A DNA stretch of 64,000 nucleotides, taken from positions 18,790 through 82,789 of the forward strand of contig NZ_SLUM01000019.1 of NCBI RefSeq assembly GCF_004345265.1, written 5' to 3'. Below the pieces are notes generated by a model, which saw only the letters and a list, made by a program, of their open reading frames with translations, made no database searches and was not told the DNA's origin. The DNA comes from Allofournierella massiliensis. GTDB lineage: Bacteria > Bacillota > Clostridia > Oscillospirales > Ruminococcaceae. The position numbers and the translations under genes are program-made. Of the stretch, positions 48,806 through 57,380 are shown in pieces; position 1 is the stretch's first letter, and each line of letters begins with the position of its first letter.

Positions 48806-50314
48806 GTGGAAAAGGAATACAACATCTCCATCAACATCACCCCCAAAGCCTTTGAGGGGCTTGCCCGGCAGGGGATGCTCTGCCATCAGGGCATCTGTGA
48901 GCTGTGTGACGACGCACTCGCCGCCGCTCTGCCTGGCGAAAAGGCCCGCGTCTGCGTGGCGCTGGCGCCGGATGAGGACAAAAATTATCTCAATATTGCG
49001 GTGTCCGACTGGGGCTGTGGCATGGAGCTCGCCGCCCTTACCAATGCGCTTCAGCTGGGCAGCGCTCCGCTGAGCAACGACCGCCTGAATGAACATGGCT
49101 ACGGCCTCAACAACGCGTTGGCCTGCCTGTCCGGCGGCACCGGTGACTGGTGCATCTACACCCGCAGTCAGCCCGGCCCGTATTTCAAGGTCAGTGGCCC
49201 CTTTGACCTGAACATGACCGTCAAAATGACCGATACCATTGACCTGCCGGAAGGGCTGAATCTCCAGTGGCCCGATCCCTCCACGGTTATCCATGTGCGG
49301 GTACCGATGGCTATCGCCCGCACCTTGCAGCGACAGGGCAACCGAAAGCTCAGCGACCTGGTCACTCTTCGGATGTGGCTGATTGAGCATCTGGGCGTTG
49401 CGTATCGAGGCTATCTGGAGCTGGACCCGGTCACGCTGGAGCCCAGCGCCAAAATTGCGGTGACTGTGGGCCAGAGCAGCCTGCTGGTTCCACCTATCCC
49501 GGTCCCCATGATGATGGGCCGCACCGAAAAGCTGGAGGTGGAGCTGGGCGGCCAGGTAGTGCCAGTGACCTACGTCCATGGTACCCTCGATAAATCGAAA
49601 CAGGAACATCTGGTGCAGGGCAGCAAAGCCCGGTTCTACTACCAGTGCAGCCAGCCCACACAGGGCATTGATATCCGGCTGGGCAAGCGGGTAATTGCCA
49701 CCGCCCAGTTGGGGGAAGTTTGGCATCGGGAAGACGGCAGCCCTCTTTGCCGGCACAACAGCTACAACGATTTTGTGGGAGAACTGATTCTCCCGGAGCT
49801 TCCACGGGGCGTTCTGGCCACTCTCAACAACAAGACCGGCATCGACCGCAACGACCCGGATTGGGATGTGGTCTTTGAAGCACTGACGGATTTCCCGCCG
49901 CAGAAAAATGCCGCCGCATTCAGCGAGGATGAACTGAAAAAGAAGTGGATGAAAATCCTCAAGGCCGCCAATCCGGAGGACGATGTGACCAGTGAAATCT
50001 CCGTCTGGCCCACCGGTACCCGCGTGGATGTGGTGGACAAAGGAGCGAACGGGAAATGCGACATCTACGAGCTGAAGACTCGTAAAGCGGAACCACAGGA
50101 CCTGTACCAGCTGCGGATGTACTGGGATGGCCTGGTGCTGGAGGGCATCCAACCCACCCGGGGAATTCTGCTGACGGCCAAATATAACGATGCCATCCGG
50201 GAAATGGCAGAGCAGATGAACAGCCTGCCGACACCCAACCTGCCGGATGGTACACCCAGCGAACCCTACCGGTTTTTGCTGGCGACCCATCAGGAAAAAG
50301 AACTGTCTGTATAA
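48806..50314 (+). CDS. GHKL ATPase fused to a PD-(D/E)XK-type nuclease domain
   Basis: The GTG start follows AAAGAGGT, 22 bases after int. The 502-residue protein begins with a Bergerat (GHKL) ATP-binding fold: the N-box region ICELCDDALAAAL (about 30-42), the D-x-G-x-G box SDWGCGM (68-72) and the lid EHGYGLNNALACLSGG (96-111). A middle region (about 120-395) resembles the transducer and linker parts of MutL/MORC-type proteins. The C-terminal segment (about 405-450) reads RVDVVDKGANGKCDIYELKT with the D...E-x-K pattern of PD-(D/E)XK nucleases. An ATP-gated nuclease is the natural reading. The lower-case Asn of the classical N-box is replaced by Asp, worth checking. It lies in an island cargo position after int. 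I know no named system with this exact fusion. Confidence 0.68.
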   Translation: MEKEYNISINITPKAFEGLARQGMLCHQGICELCDDALAAALPGEKARVCVALAPDEDKNYLNIAVSDWGCGMELAALTNALQLGSAPLSNDRLNEHGYGLNNALACLSGGTGDWCIYTRSQPGPYFKVSGPFDLNMTVKMTDTIDLPEGLNLQWPDPSTVIHVRVPMAIARTLQRQGNRKLSDLVTLRMWLIEHLGVAYRGYLELDPVTLEPSAKIAVTVGQSSLLVPPIPVPMMMGRTEKLEVELGGQVVPVTYVHGTLDKSKQEHLVQGSKARFYYQCSQPTQGIDIRLGKRVIATAQLGEVWHREDGSPLCRHNSYNDFVGELILPELPRGVLATLNNKTGIDRNDPDWDVVFEALTDFPPQKNAAAFSEDELKKKWMKILKAANPEDDVTSEISVWPTGTRVDVVDKGANGKCDIYELKTRKAEPQDLYQLRMYWDGLVLEGIQPTRGILLTAKYNDAIREMAEQMNSLPTPNLPDGTPSEPYRFLLATHQEKELSV

Positions 50315-50327
50315 GGAGGAAATAAAA

Positions 50328-50618
50328 ATGATTCTGGATGCTATCTATAACGGAGATTTCCGTCCGGGTGAAACCGGATTTATGGACCGCGAGGACTACC
50401 GGGAAGCCATGCGGGCGGCGGAACTTTTCCGCGTTCAGCTGATGGAGAGCATTGGGCAGGAGGATAATCTCCTTCTGGAACAGCTGATGTGTTACATCCA
50501 AGACGCCGAAGCTGCTGCCTGCGCCGGCAGCTTTCAGCACGGATTTTCCGCAGGACTTCTGCTGATGCAGGAGGCACAGACTCTGATGCGGGAAAAAGGC
50601 ATTTCCGAAAAGGAATGA
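50328..50618 (+). CDS. DUF6809-like small protein
   Basis: The start is the ATG at 50328 after AAGGAGGA, 13 bases after the GHKL-nuclease stop, so the two are probably co-expressed. The 96 residues read ILDAIYNGDFRPGETGFMDR, EDYREAMRAAE and end SFQHGFSAGLLLMQEAQTLM. The opening A-x-Y-N-G-x-x-x-P and closing F-x-x-G-F-x-x-G-x-x-L-M are features of DUF6809 proteins on Firmicute mobile elements. The protein is helical and of unknown function; it could bind or regulate the ATPase next door. A terminator follows. Confidence 0.65.
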   Translation: MILDAIYNGDFRPGETGFMDREDYREAMRAAELFRVQLMESIGQEDNLLLEQLMCYIQDAEAAACAGSFQHGFSAGLLLMQEAQTLMREKGISEKE

Positions 50619-50643
50619 AAACTACACCGATAATGACAACGGC

Positions 50644-50690
50644 GAACAGCGGACCTGGAACATTTCCGGGTCCGCTGTTCTGTCTTTTTT
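50644..50690 (+). terminator. Terminator of the int-GHKL-DUF6809 unit
   Basis: GAACAGCGGACC (50644-50655) pairs exactly with GGTCCGCTGTTC (50669-50680), with a further TGGAA-TTCC inner stem, followed by TGTCTTTTTT. Confidence 0.87.
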
Positions 50691-50825
50691 GCAAATAACG
50701 CAAGAATTTACAAAATGTTCACAATTAAAACAGCTTTTTCGCTGCGACCACCCCGAAAAGTGAATATGATACAAACAGAGGAAGCGAAATAGCACCAACT
50801 TCTGTAAGGAAGGGAGGGAAGTTAT

Positions 50826-52397
50826 ATGGCACATTCCAAACATGATATTCCATTTTACGGAGGCACTCTGCGCCACCTGACATATACCAAGAAAGGCATC
50901 CCTACGGCAGAATGCAATTTAATTGACCCAAACACAACTTGTCCCTACACAAACGCCGAGCTGTATAAAGCCTTGTTGCGTCGCAGTAATGAGCGCCCGG
51001 CGCTGGCTACCGCTGTTGTACATGAGATCCGCGAAATAGCCAAAAAAACAGTAAGAAATCCCAACGCAAAGTTTAAGCAGCAGTGTAGCGGCAAAACGGA
51101 AGCCGACGCAGACAAACTGGCGAAAAAGGAGTTATATCCGCGTTTGGCGCTCATTGCCAAACTGCTTTATCGTCCAATATGGGAAAGTCTTGTTGCAGCA
51201 GGACGCCCTACTGTTGCGGATTTTGTAGAGTACATGGGCGATGATTTGTTCCGCACCGCCACACCAGGCGACCGGCCGAATCTTATGTCGGCATTGCACA
51301 CGACGATTCTTCCGGTTATCAAGGAAAAGCGTCTGGATGAACTTGCCACCGAAGAACAGGCAAAAAAAGAAAAAGACAAAATCAACCGCCTGCTCAAAAA
51401 GACGCATGCAAAAGATACAAAACGCAGGAATACAAAACGCGCCTACACCGAGTTGTTTCGTACCATTGTGGAAAGCGGATTTGCTGAATGCAAAAGCGCA
51501 CTGGAACTGGCCGATGCAATCGAGATGACTAAGCAGCAAAACCGCAAACTGTCAAACAGCATTTTCCCAGGACATTTGGATGATAGTCAGCGCTGCGCGC
51601 TGTTTACCCTTTTATCTGACCAGGGCTATTGTCACGAACAGCTTATCGTTGCTTTGGTGTACTCCGGCCTTGATCTTCGTGAGATTGCAGCACTTACTTA
51701 TGGCGATATTGACCAATTGACACTGTGCAACGAAATCTGTGTGACCATCACAGTTGAGAAAATCGTATACGGCCAAAACACCGACGCGACTGTTGCTGGT
51801 CTTAACAATGAGAATATGCCTGTAAAGCGTTTGCGCAAGGTGGTGCTGTATCCATGGGCAGCGGATATTCTTCGCCAATATGTTGAGCGGCTGCAAGAAG
51901 AGGGATATTCGTTTGCTCAAATTGAGAAAATGCGACTTTCCTATTCGATATTGCGCAAAGAATCGCTCGCTCCCTTTCAGATGGAAGCTGCCATCAAACA
52001 GCTTCTTCGGGAAGCAGAAATTCCGAGCGTATCGATTCCACACACACGGGACGGAAAAACGGAGATGACGATTAAGGAACCAAGCTACTCACTACTTTAC
52101 TTGGATGCGCAGTATGTTGCCGGTCTCTGCGGAGCGAATCTACCGATGCTGCACGCTATGTTCGGGATGGCCTGGACCGAAATGGACGAAGAATCCTATC
52201 TTGACCTTCTAGGCAACCAGTATGCCGTAGCGCGCTATCTGCATTTGAAGCGCTTTTCTCCCTATGAGCCCGCTTTGCTGAAACGCCGCGTGCTGCTGGT
52301 TCGGAATAGCACCCGGGAACTCCAGAACTTTAGAATTTCATCGCATTGCGCGATATCGGCCAGATGGAGGGAAAAACACGATGACAAAAATTATTGA
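50826..52397 (+). CDS. Large tyrosine-recombinase-like protein, first of a tandem pair
   Basis: The 523 residues include a charged helical N-terminal half and a C-terminal domain opening with CHEQLIVALVYSGLDLREIA and ALTYGDIDQL, the region of the first catalytic Arg in tyrosine recombinases. I do not find a clear His-x-x-Arg or a nucleophile Tyr in the right context (the late segment reads LYLDAQYVAGLCGANLPMLH), so it may be catalytically dead and act as a partner. GGAAGGGAGG precedes the ATG. Its 3' end overlaps the next recombinase gene by 17 bases. Tandem recombinases beside an att site are typical of integrative elements. Confidence 0.65.
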   Translation: MAHSKHDIPFYGGTLRHLTYTKKGIPTAECNLIDPNTTCPYTNAELYKALLRRSNERPALATAVVHEIREIAKKTVRNPNAKFKQQCSGKTEADADKLAKKELYPRLALIAKLLYRPIWESLVAAGRPTVADFVEYMGDDLFRTATPGDRPNLMSALHTTILPVIKEKRLDELATEEQAKKEKDKINRLLKKTHAKDTKRRNTKRAYTELFRTIVESGFAECKSALELADAIEMTKQQNRKLSNSIFPGHLDDSQRCALFTLLSDQGYCHEQLIVALVYSGLDLREIAALTYGDIDQLTLCNEICVTITVEKIVYGQNTDATVAGLNNENMPVKRLRKVVLYPWAADILRQYVERLQEEGYSFAQIEKMRLSYSILRKESLAPFQMEAAIKQLLREAEIPSVSIPHTRDGKTEMTIKEPSYSLLYLDAQYVAGLCGANLPMLHAMFGMAWTEMDEESYLDLLGNQYAVARYLHLKRFSPYEPALLKRRVLLVRNSTRELQNFRISSHCAISARWREKHDDKNY

Positions 52398-54096
52398 ATA
52401 CAGTGGTGTGAAATTTCGGGTGAACTTTTGCTATCCAAAGAACATTAAAGACACAAAATACCCTTGCCGCGCGTTGGTGACGCCGCTCGACGAAAACGAG
52501 AGGAAAATCACCAAACGGCAGTTGTACGGAAAAGACAGCGATGAGCCGGTAAATCGCTTTGTATCCGGCCTAAACCCGGAAGATATTGAGAAGAATCGCA
52601 TCCCGGACGTTATCAATAAACTGCTCGGACTGATGCAGCAGCGGGGGTTGTATACTCCATCTGATTGTGGCAAGCTGTCACAAGAAACAGATCTGGCAGT
52701 AATCGCAAAATCGGTAAAAGAGGCATTTTTTAACAAGTATAGTGCCAAATACAAGTGGGCGCAGAGCACCTGTTATAAGTATCGGCAACAGTATGACTAT
52801 ATGACAGAAGCTCTGCAGGGTATTGATTATCGCACGCTCACACCAGATACGGAAATACTGATACAGGAAAATATCTGTCGTGCGGCATTGCTGGACACAA
52901 AAAAAGACAATGAATGGGTTCCTGGCTTGACACCACCCGCCTCGGCTAAGACACGGCTGTATCTTTTATATCGACTGTTGGAACTTCTGCGCAATACAGA
53001 AGACTACGATATTGCTCTGACTCCTTCGCGATACCAAGGAAAAACCTCACGAAAAAAGCTGCTTCTTGCGCGTACCGATCATGCCCGCAATTTGCCCAGT
53101 GACCTTCTGAGTAAGTTGTGCGATACGGATGTGCTGGACGGACAAATAGGGATCTTGGCAGATACAGGTTTGCGAATCAACGAATATGGAGGCCTGCTGT
53201 TTTGTTCTGTCGGGTATGTAGATGGCTCACAGGGGCGCATGTATTTTGTACGGGTCAGCGGTCAGCTTAGTCGGCAAAATACACGCACGGAATACCCTAA
53301 GACAGACCCCTCCTATCGGCTCATTCCAATTTCACAGGAACTCGGAGAACGGCTGATGGCGGAGCGTGAAAATCTTGAACTGCGGTATGGCGATATTTCT
53401 TTGCTGCTGCGCATTGGCCAGCCGGAAGAATCTATGTATTCCAACGCCCCCGCTACCGTTGCCTCCCATATGCATCAATTGAGTGAACAGATTCCCCAGC
53501 TGTTGCGCCAGCCTGAATTTTTGGAAGCAATGCGCCGAAATCGCCCCTGCACCTTTGATAAAGCAAGCCAGGATGAATATTTGTTCGGTATGTTGACCCC
53601 GCATGCTCTACGCCGATTTTTTTGCACCTGGTTATATACGATGAGCGGAGTTGACACCAACGAGATTTATTTCTTCATGGGGCACTTGAATAAAAATGTA
53701 CGCCAGCGATCAGGCCCTTGTGGCCCAACACCAGCCGAAATATATCGTCTTTGCCTGTTGAAGCATGTCAGTCCGACCCTGTTTCACGCCGCACACTCTT
53801 TGAAATACAATCTGGGGAAGAAATACCGTGAAACAGAAGTACCTGCTTGCTCCGTGGAATTTACGATTCCACCCGAGACATCCTGGGAAATCGTTGTTGA
53901 GGATTCTGAGCCCTTTAATCACGTGACATTTTCGGGAGACGGAATCATGTGGAAGATCCAGTATGAAGATGAGTTCCGGCTAAACCCGAATCGATATGCT
54001 TTGCTGGCGACCGAAGAGATGTATACCATCCAGTCAGAAGGCAAATTTTTGGATGCGTTGAAAAAGATGGCAAAAAACGAGAAGCTCAATAAATAG
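52381..54096 (+). CDS. Large tyrosine recombinase, second of a tandem pair; likely island integrase
   Basis: The 571-residue protein has an N-terminal DNA-binding half and a catalytic domain with all key parts. These are Arg in LADTGLRINEYGGLLF (about 260-275), Lys in TEYPKTDPS, His-x-x-Arg in LTPHALRRFFCTWL (about 412), His in FFMGHLNKNVRQ and a following Tyr in PAEIYRLCLLK. A C-terminal extension of about 100 residues follows. GATGGAGGG precedes the ATG. It lies about 1 kb from the right att site and is the best candidate to have inserted the island in tRNA-Ala, perhaps with the overlapping upstream partner. Confidence 0.78.
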   Translation: MTKIIEYSGVKFRVNFCYPKNIKDTKYPCRALVTPLDENERKITKRQLYGKDSDEPVNRFVSGLNPEDIEKNRIPDVINKLLGLMQQRGLYTPSDCGKLSQETDLAVIAKSVKEAFFNKYSAKYKWAQSTCYKYRQQYDYMTEALQGIDYRTLTPDTEILIQENICRAALLDTKKDNEWVPGLTPPASAKTRLYLLYRLLELLRNTEDYDIALTPSRYQGKTSRKKLLLARTDHARNLPSDLLSKLCDTDVLDGQIGILADTGLRINEYGGLLFCSVGYVDGSQGRMYFVRVSGQLSRQNTRTEYPKTDPSYRLIPISQELGERLMAERENLELRYGDISLLLRIGQPEESMYSNAPATVASHMHQLSEQIPQLLRQPEFLEAMRRNRPCTFDKASQDEYLFGMLTPHALRRFFCTWLYTMSGVDTNEIYFFMGHLNKNVRQRSGPCGPTPAEIYRLCLLKHVSPTLFHAAHSLKYNLGKKYRETEVPACSVEFTIPPETSWEIVVEDSEPFNHVTFSGDGIMWKIQYEDEFRLNPNRYALLATEEMYTIQSEGKFLDALKKMAKNEKLNK

Positions 54097-54125
54097 GTTG
54101 AATACAACCTATTTATTGGTATAAT
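54091..54125 (+). promoter_or_regulatory. Promoter-operator of the toxin-antitoxin pair
   Basis: AAATAGGTTG (54091-54100) and CAACCTATTT (54105-54114) are perfect 10-bp arms with a 4-base centre. TTGAAT (54098-54103), 16 bases and TATAAT (54120-54125) form the promoter, so the palindrome covers the -35, as expected for Phd autorepression. It begins within the recombinase stop. Confidence 0.75.
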
Positions 54126-54146
54126 GAAAAAGGAGGTGGTTTTTTT

Positions 54147-54389
54147 ATGCTGCTTGATACCCGCGAAATGATTTCCGTGACTGAAGCCAACCAAAATTTC
54201 TCTCGAGCAACCAGGATTGCCGACCAGCGTGGCAAAGCCGTGATCTTGAAAGGCAACCGGCCCAAGTACTTATTGCTGGACATTGAAGCGGACCCGCGCT
54301 TGCTTTTATCAGATGACGAGCTGATTGGGATTTCCGCCACCCGCATTTTCAAAAATCACCGGGCAGCGTTTGAGGAGTTGGCAAAATGA
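54147..54389 (+). CDS. phd: Phd/YefM-family antitoxin
   Basis: The 80-residue protein begins MISVTEANQNFSRATRIADQ and continues RGKAVILKGNRPKYLLLDIE, the PhdYeFM DNA-binding fold; the acidic C-terminal tail (about 50-80) should wrap the toxin. AAAGGAGG precedes the ATG. Its stop overlaps the toxin start as ATGA. It would neutralise Doc and repress the shared promoter. Confidence 0.88.
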   Translation: MLLDTREMISVTEANQNFSRATRIADQRGKAVILKGNRPKYLLLDIEADPRLLLSDDELIGISATRIFKNHRAAFEELAK

Positions 54390-54790
54390 TTGTATTGTCC
54401 ACACAAAAAGTAATGCAGCTTCACCGGTTCCTTATGCAGGAGACCGGTGGGCTGGATGGTCTCCGGGATGAAGGTCTGTTTGATTCCGCTGTGCAAGGTC
54501 CCTTCGCCACGTTTGGAGGCCAGGAGCTTTATCCCAGTATCGAAGAGAAAGCAGCAAAGCTGGGAGTTACCCTCACTAAGAACCATGCTTTTCTGGATGG
54601 AAATAAGCGCATCGGTGCCTATGCACTGCTCATCTTCCTGGACGTAAACGGCGTGGCAATGGAGTACTCTGATGCTGACCTGATTTCTCTGGGCCTTGGT
54701 ATGGCCGACGGCACGCTGGATTACGAAGATGTTATGGGCTGGATTCACAAGCATAAGACAGGGGAGCTTTCCCAGCCTGATCCAACTTGA
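54386..54790 (+). CDS. doc: Doc/Fic-family toxin
   Basis: The 134-residue protein has the Doc layout: GGLDGLRDEGLFDSAVQGP near the start, YPSIEEKAAKLGVTLTKNHA, and the catalytic motif HAFLDGNKRIG (about 70-80), i.e. H-x-F-x-D-G-N-K-R. Doc proteins phosphorylate elongation factor Tu and stop translation; Fic relatives add AMP. The pair probably stabilises the island against loss and may act in phage defence. It is translationally coupled to phd and lies between the recombinases and the right att site. Confidence 0.9.
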   Translation: MIVLSTQKVMQLHRFLMQETGGLDGLRDEGLFDSAVQGPFATFGGQELYPSIEEKAAKLGVTLTKNHAFLDGNKRIGAYALLIFLDVNGVAMEYSDADLISLGLGMADGTLDYEDVMGWIHKHKTGELSQPDPT

Positions 54791-54860
54791 CATCATGCAC
54801 AAAACAAAGGCATGAAATTTTATGTTTTGACGGACGTGAAACCAGATGTTCGGGCATACT

Positions 54861-55019
54861 TTTATGGATTTTTGATAACAAGTCTGGCCGGTGCCACTTT
54901 CGTTATGGAGCGGATTCATTATCCGTTCATTATGCAACAGAAAACGGGGAGCAAAGCATCCTCTTAAAAAACGGGTTTGCGGGCGGTTCCGTGACACAGA
55001 ACCGCCCGCAAACCCGCAT
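54861..55019. repeat. Repeat of about 160 bp at the island end (copy 2)
   Basis: This matches 10749-10912 in block order and ends with the same GC-rich hairpin: GCGGGCGGTTCC pairs with GGAACCGCCCGC, then CAAACCCGCAT. It stops 15 bases before the terminator of tRNA-Ala. From 54791 to 55033 I find no supported gene. Confidence 0.55.
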
Positions 55020-55027
55020 AAACACAA

Positions 55028-55055
55028 GAAAAAAGCACCCATCTTTCGATGGATG

Positions 55056-55057
<2 letters not shown>
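55028..55057 (-). terminator. Terminator of tRNA-Ala, supplied by the island
   Basis: AGCACCCATC (55034-55043) pairs with GATGGATGCT (55048-55057) around TTTC with one G-U pair; on the minus strand a T run follows. Its sequence differs from the terminator left at 35297-35328, as expected if the island replaced the original. Confidence 0.78.
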
Positions 55058-55136
<79 letters not shown>

Positions 55137-55249
55137 AGATTATGTGTGCCGTCTCTCGACTGCTTGATTATTATATCAGCTGTATTTCGAAATGTCAACA
55201 GGAAAACGAAAAAATTTTTCATCCGTTTTTCACCGGTTCTTTTTCTGCT

Positions 55250-56101
55250 TTAACAGGGGTATTCCAGTTCGAAGGAAGCCCGGTCAGTTTCCAGTTCCCA
55301 CAAAATGGAACCATCCTTCCGCAGCTGATATCGAACCGGGCAACAAAGATTTTCGTGGATCGTTCGCGTCATTGCGCCACAGACCGGCGCATTCAGCGGC
55401 TGCCCCGCCTGACCAATCCGTTCCGCTGTGAGAACAAGGTTCCTCTGTCGGATCTCCATCCAGCCACCCCGGGCACTCACCAGCCTTGCCCCCAGATAGC
55501 TTGCAAAGCGGTATTCCCTGCCCCGGATTCGCAGCAGTGCAATTACACCGGGAAAGGCAATCGGCCCCACCGGCACCCGGGCGGCAGCCAGCATCAATGA
55601 ACCTTCCGGAAAGAGGCACTGGCTCCAGGCATATTCTCGGGGAAAGGAACGGCCCCGGTCGCCTTCGATATACCCTTCCGCGTTTTCGAACCGGATACGT
55701 TTTCCATTCACAAACAGTGTCCCGTCCACCCGATGCTTCATACTGGCAATCCGATGGCTGCACTCCATAAATGGCAGCAGCGCAAAGGGGCCCATAATTG
55801 GCATGTGCAATGGCTGCAGTGGGCCGAAGCGAAGCACCCCCTGTATGTTCCAATGGGCACTCCTGACCGAAAGCGAAACACCGCGTGAGCAGAACAGATT
55901 TTCTCCCAGAATCGCTCTGGGGCTGGCCCAGCTCACAGCCGCTCGATCTGCCCGCATTGGAATCACTCCGCTCTGTTCGCCCCACAGGATTTGCAGAGAG
56001 GCCGCACTTTCTTCCGTTGACCCGTGCACCGCCGGAATCAGCGCAATACTGCACTCGCTTGACTGAACCTTAAAATACCACCCGCAAAATGACGGTTTCA
56101 T
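55250..56101 (-). CDS. Tocopherol cyclase-like protein
   Basis: The start is the second ATG (56101, MKPSFCGWYFK), seven bases after AAAGGAG; the ATG at 56107 is too close to it. The 283 residues show PSFCGWYFKVQ at the N-terminus and the hallmark GYIEGDRGRSFPREYAWSQC (about 140-160), which define the bacterial branch of the tocopherol cyclase-like beta-barrel family. Gut Firmicutes make no tocopherol, so the substrate is unknown, possibly another lipid or prenyl compound. It is a single gene just outside the island. Confidence 0.8.
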   Translation of the reverse strand: MKPSFCGWYFKVQSSECSIALIPAVHGSTEESAASLQILWGEQSGVIPMRADRAAVSWASPRAILGENLFCSRGVSLSVRSAHWNIQGVLRFGPLQPLHMPIMGPFALLPFMECSHRIASMKHRVDGTLFVNGKRIRFENAEGYIEGDRGRSFPREYAWSQCLFPEGSLMLAAARVPVGPIAFPGVIALLRIRGREYRFASYLGARLVSARGGWMEIRQRNLVLTAERIGQAGQPLNAPVCGAMTRTIHENLCCPVRYQLRKDGSILWELETDRASFELEYPC

Positions 56102-56408
56102 TTGCATGCTCCTTTTCTTTCACCGGCAACCATCGGATTTCCTGCGGAAGCACCGGGTCTGATAAATCATCTTATTCTCAGCATTCCCCATAAACAGCCC
56201 TGTCATCAGTGTTTTCAAAACATTTCTGAAAAAGTTTCCGATTGCCCCTTTTATGGGACACAGCTTTTATTATAATGATAGTAATCCGCTGGTAAATTGA
56301 ACCTGTAAAGCAACTACTCAGGAGCAGAAAACAAGCAAAACGGTATTTGTTTTTCTCATGCTCCATACGGAAAACCGAACCAGATCAATCGAAAAAGGAG
56401 AAAAAAAT

Positions 56409-57260
56409 ATGCCTTATATGGACAAACGGCAACAGAATATATCTGTTTTTGAAGATACCCGCACCTGGTACACACAGGACGCAATGCTGAAAGACGCCGT
56501 TCGCAAATCGAGGCACGGTACCAAATTCTATGTCCCCGGCGCAGTTTCTCCTGCACCGGAACTGCTTGCACGTTTTTCCGAGGATATGCACATCCTTGTT
56601 TCGACGGAACGGACGCTTCAGGCGGCCGGGAAATATACCGGCCAGAAGGTTGCCGTACTGAACTTTGCATCGGCCACCAACCCGGGCGGCGGTGTTCTTC
56701 GCGGCAGCTCCGCCCAGGAAGAAGCACTGTGCCGTTGCAGCACTCTGTACCCTTGCCTGCTGGGCAATGATCTCTGGCAAAGCTACTACCAGATGCATCG
56801 CGATCGGGACGACGTCACCTATACAGATGCATGCATCTATACGCCGGATGTTCTGGTAATTAAGACCGACACAAATTCTCCCGAGCGACTGCCCAAAGGC
56901 AAAATCTACCCGGTGGATGTAATCACCTGTGCGGCGCCCAATCTGCGCCCGCAGCCCAACAACTACATGAACCCCGGGCATGGCGCACCGGTCCGGCTGA
57001 CCCGCGAGCAGATTCGCACCCTGCATTTGCAACGCGCTCGCAAGATTCTGTCGGTGGCTGCTATCCATGGCGCCGAGGTACTGATTCTGGGCGCTTTTGG
57101 CTGTGGTGCATTCTGCAATCCACCTGAAGTGGTCGCGGGCGCCTTCCGTGACGTCCTGCCCGACTTTGCACACGCCTTCCGAACGGTGGAATTTGCAGTT
57201 TATTGCACACCCCGGGATGATTCCAACTACCGCACCTTCCAGCAGATTCTGACAAGATAA
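56409..57260 (+). CDS. Microbial-type poly/mono(ADP-ribose) glycohydrolase (TIGR02452 family)
   Basis: The start is the ATG at 56409, eight bases after AAGGAG. The 283-residue protein has a macrodomain-like fold. VAVLNFASATNPGGGVLRGS followed by AQEEALCRCSTLYP gives the PARG signature GGG-x(n)-QEE, with the catalytic Glu pair at about residue 107. Later come VDVITCAAPNLR, AAIHGAEVLILGAFGCGAFC and NPPEVVAGAF. It should remove ADP-ribose from proteins or nucleic acids. Such enzymes can reverse toxins or phage-linked ADP-ribosylation. It lies about 1.3 kb beyond the island, transcribed alone. Confidence 0.86.
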   Translation: MPYMDKRQQNISVFEDTRTWYTQDAMLKDAVRKSRHGTKFYVPGAVSPAPELLARFSEDMHILVSTERTLQAAGKYTGQKVAVLNFASATNPGGGVLRGSSAQEEALCRCSTLYPCLLGNDLWQSYYQMHRDRDDVTYTDACIYTPDVLVIKTDTNSPERLPKGKIYPVDVITCAAPNLRPQPNNYMNPGHGAPVRLTREQIRTLHLQRARKILSVAAIHGAEVLILGAFGCGAFCNPPEVVAGAFRDVLPDFAHAFRTVEFAVYCTPRDDSNYRTFQQILTR

Positions 57261-57328
57261 TCCTTTCCTCAGTTTTAACAGGCCATCTCTTACAGGTGGA
57301 TTTTCCATAGTTTCTCTTCAGCCAATCG

Positions 57329-57380
57329 AAAAAGGGAGCAGCCCGCGCAAGCGGACGGCTCCCCTTTTCTCTCTTTTATG
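57329..57380 (-). terminator. Terminator between PARG and MATE genes
   Basis: AAAAAGGGAGC pairs with GCTCCCCTTTT, with an inner CCGC-GCGG stem, between two convergent genes and flanked by A-rich and T-rich tracts. It can serve both. Confidence 0.7.

Larger units (their letters stand above)
35376..55055. mobile_element. Genomic island of about 19.7 kb in tRNA-Ala(GGC)
   Basis: The segment is bounded by 51-bp direct repeats of the tRNA-Ala 3' half (35325-35375 and 55056-55106) in the same orientation; the full tRNA stands only at the right end. Within it lie a HipA-like remnant, a helicase-methyltransferase-nuclease cassette, an xis-int pair, a GHKL ATPase-nuclease, a DUF6809 gene, two large tyrosine recombinases next to the right end, and a Phd-Doc pair. 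I see no relaxase, type IV secretion or phage structural genes, so it is not self-conjugative or an intact prophage. Large AT-richer stretches (39-47 kb, 51-54 kb) contrast with the GC-rich chromosome around it. Confidence 0.85.

Noticed and set aside
35376..55055. Prophage or conjugative element
   Set aside because: No capsid, terminase, portal, relaxase, coupling protein or type IV secretion genes are seen in the island.
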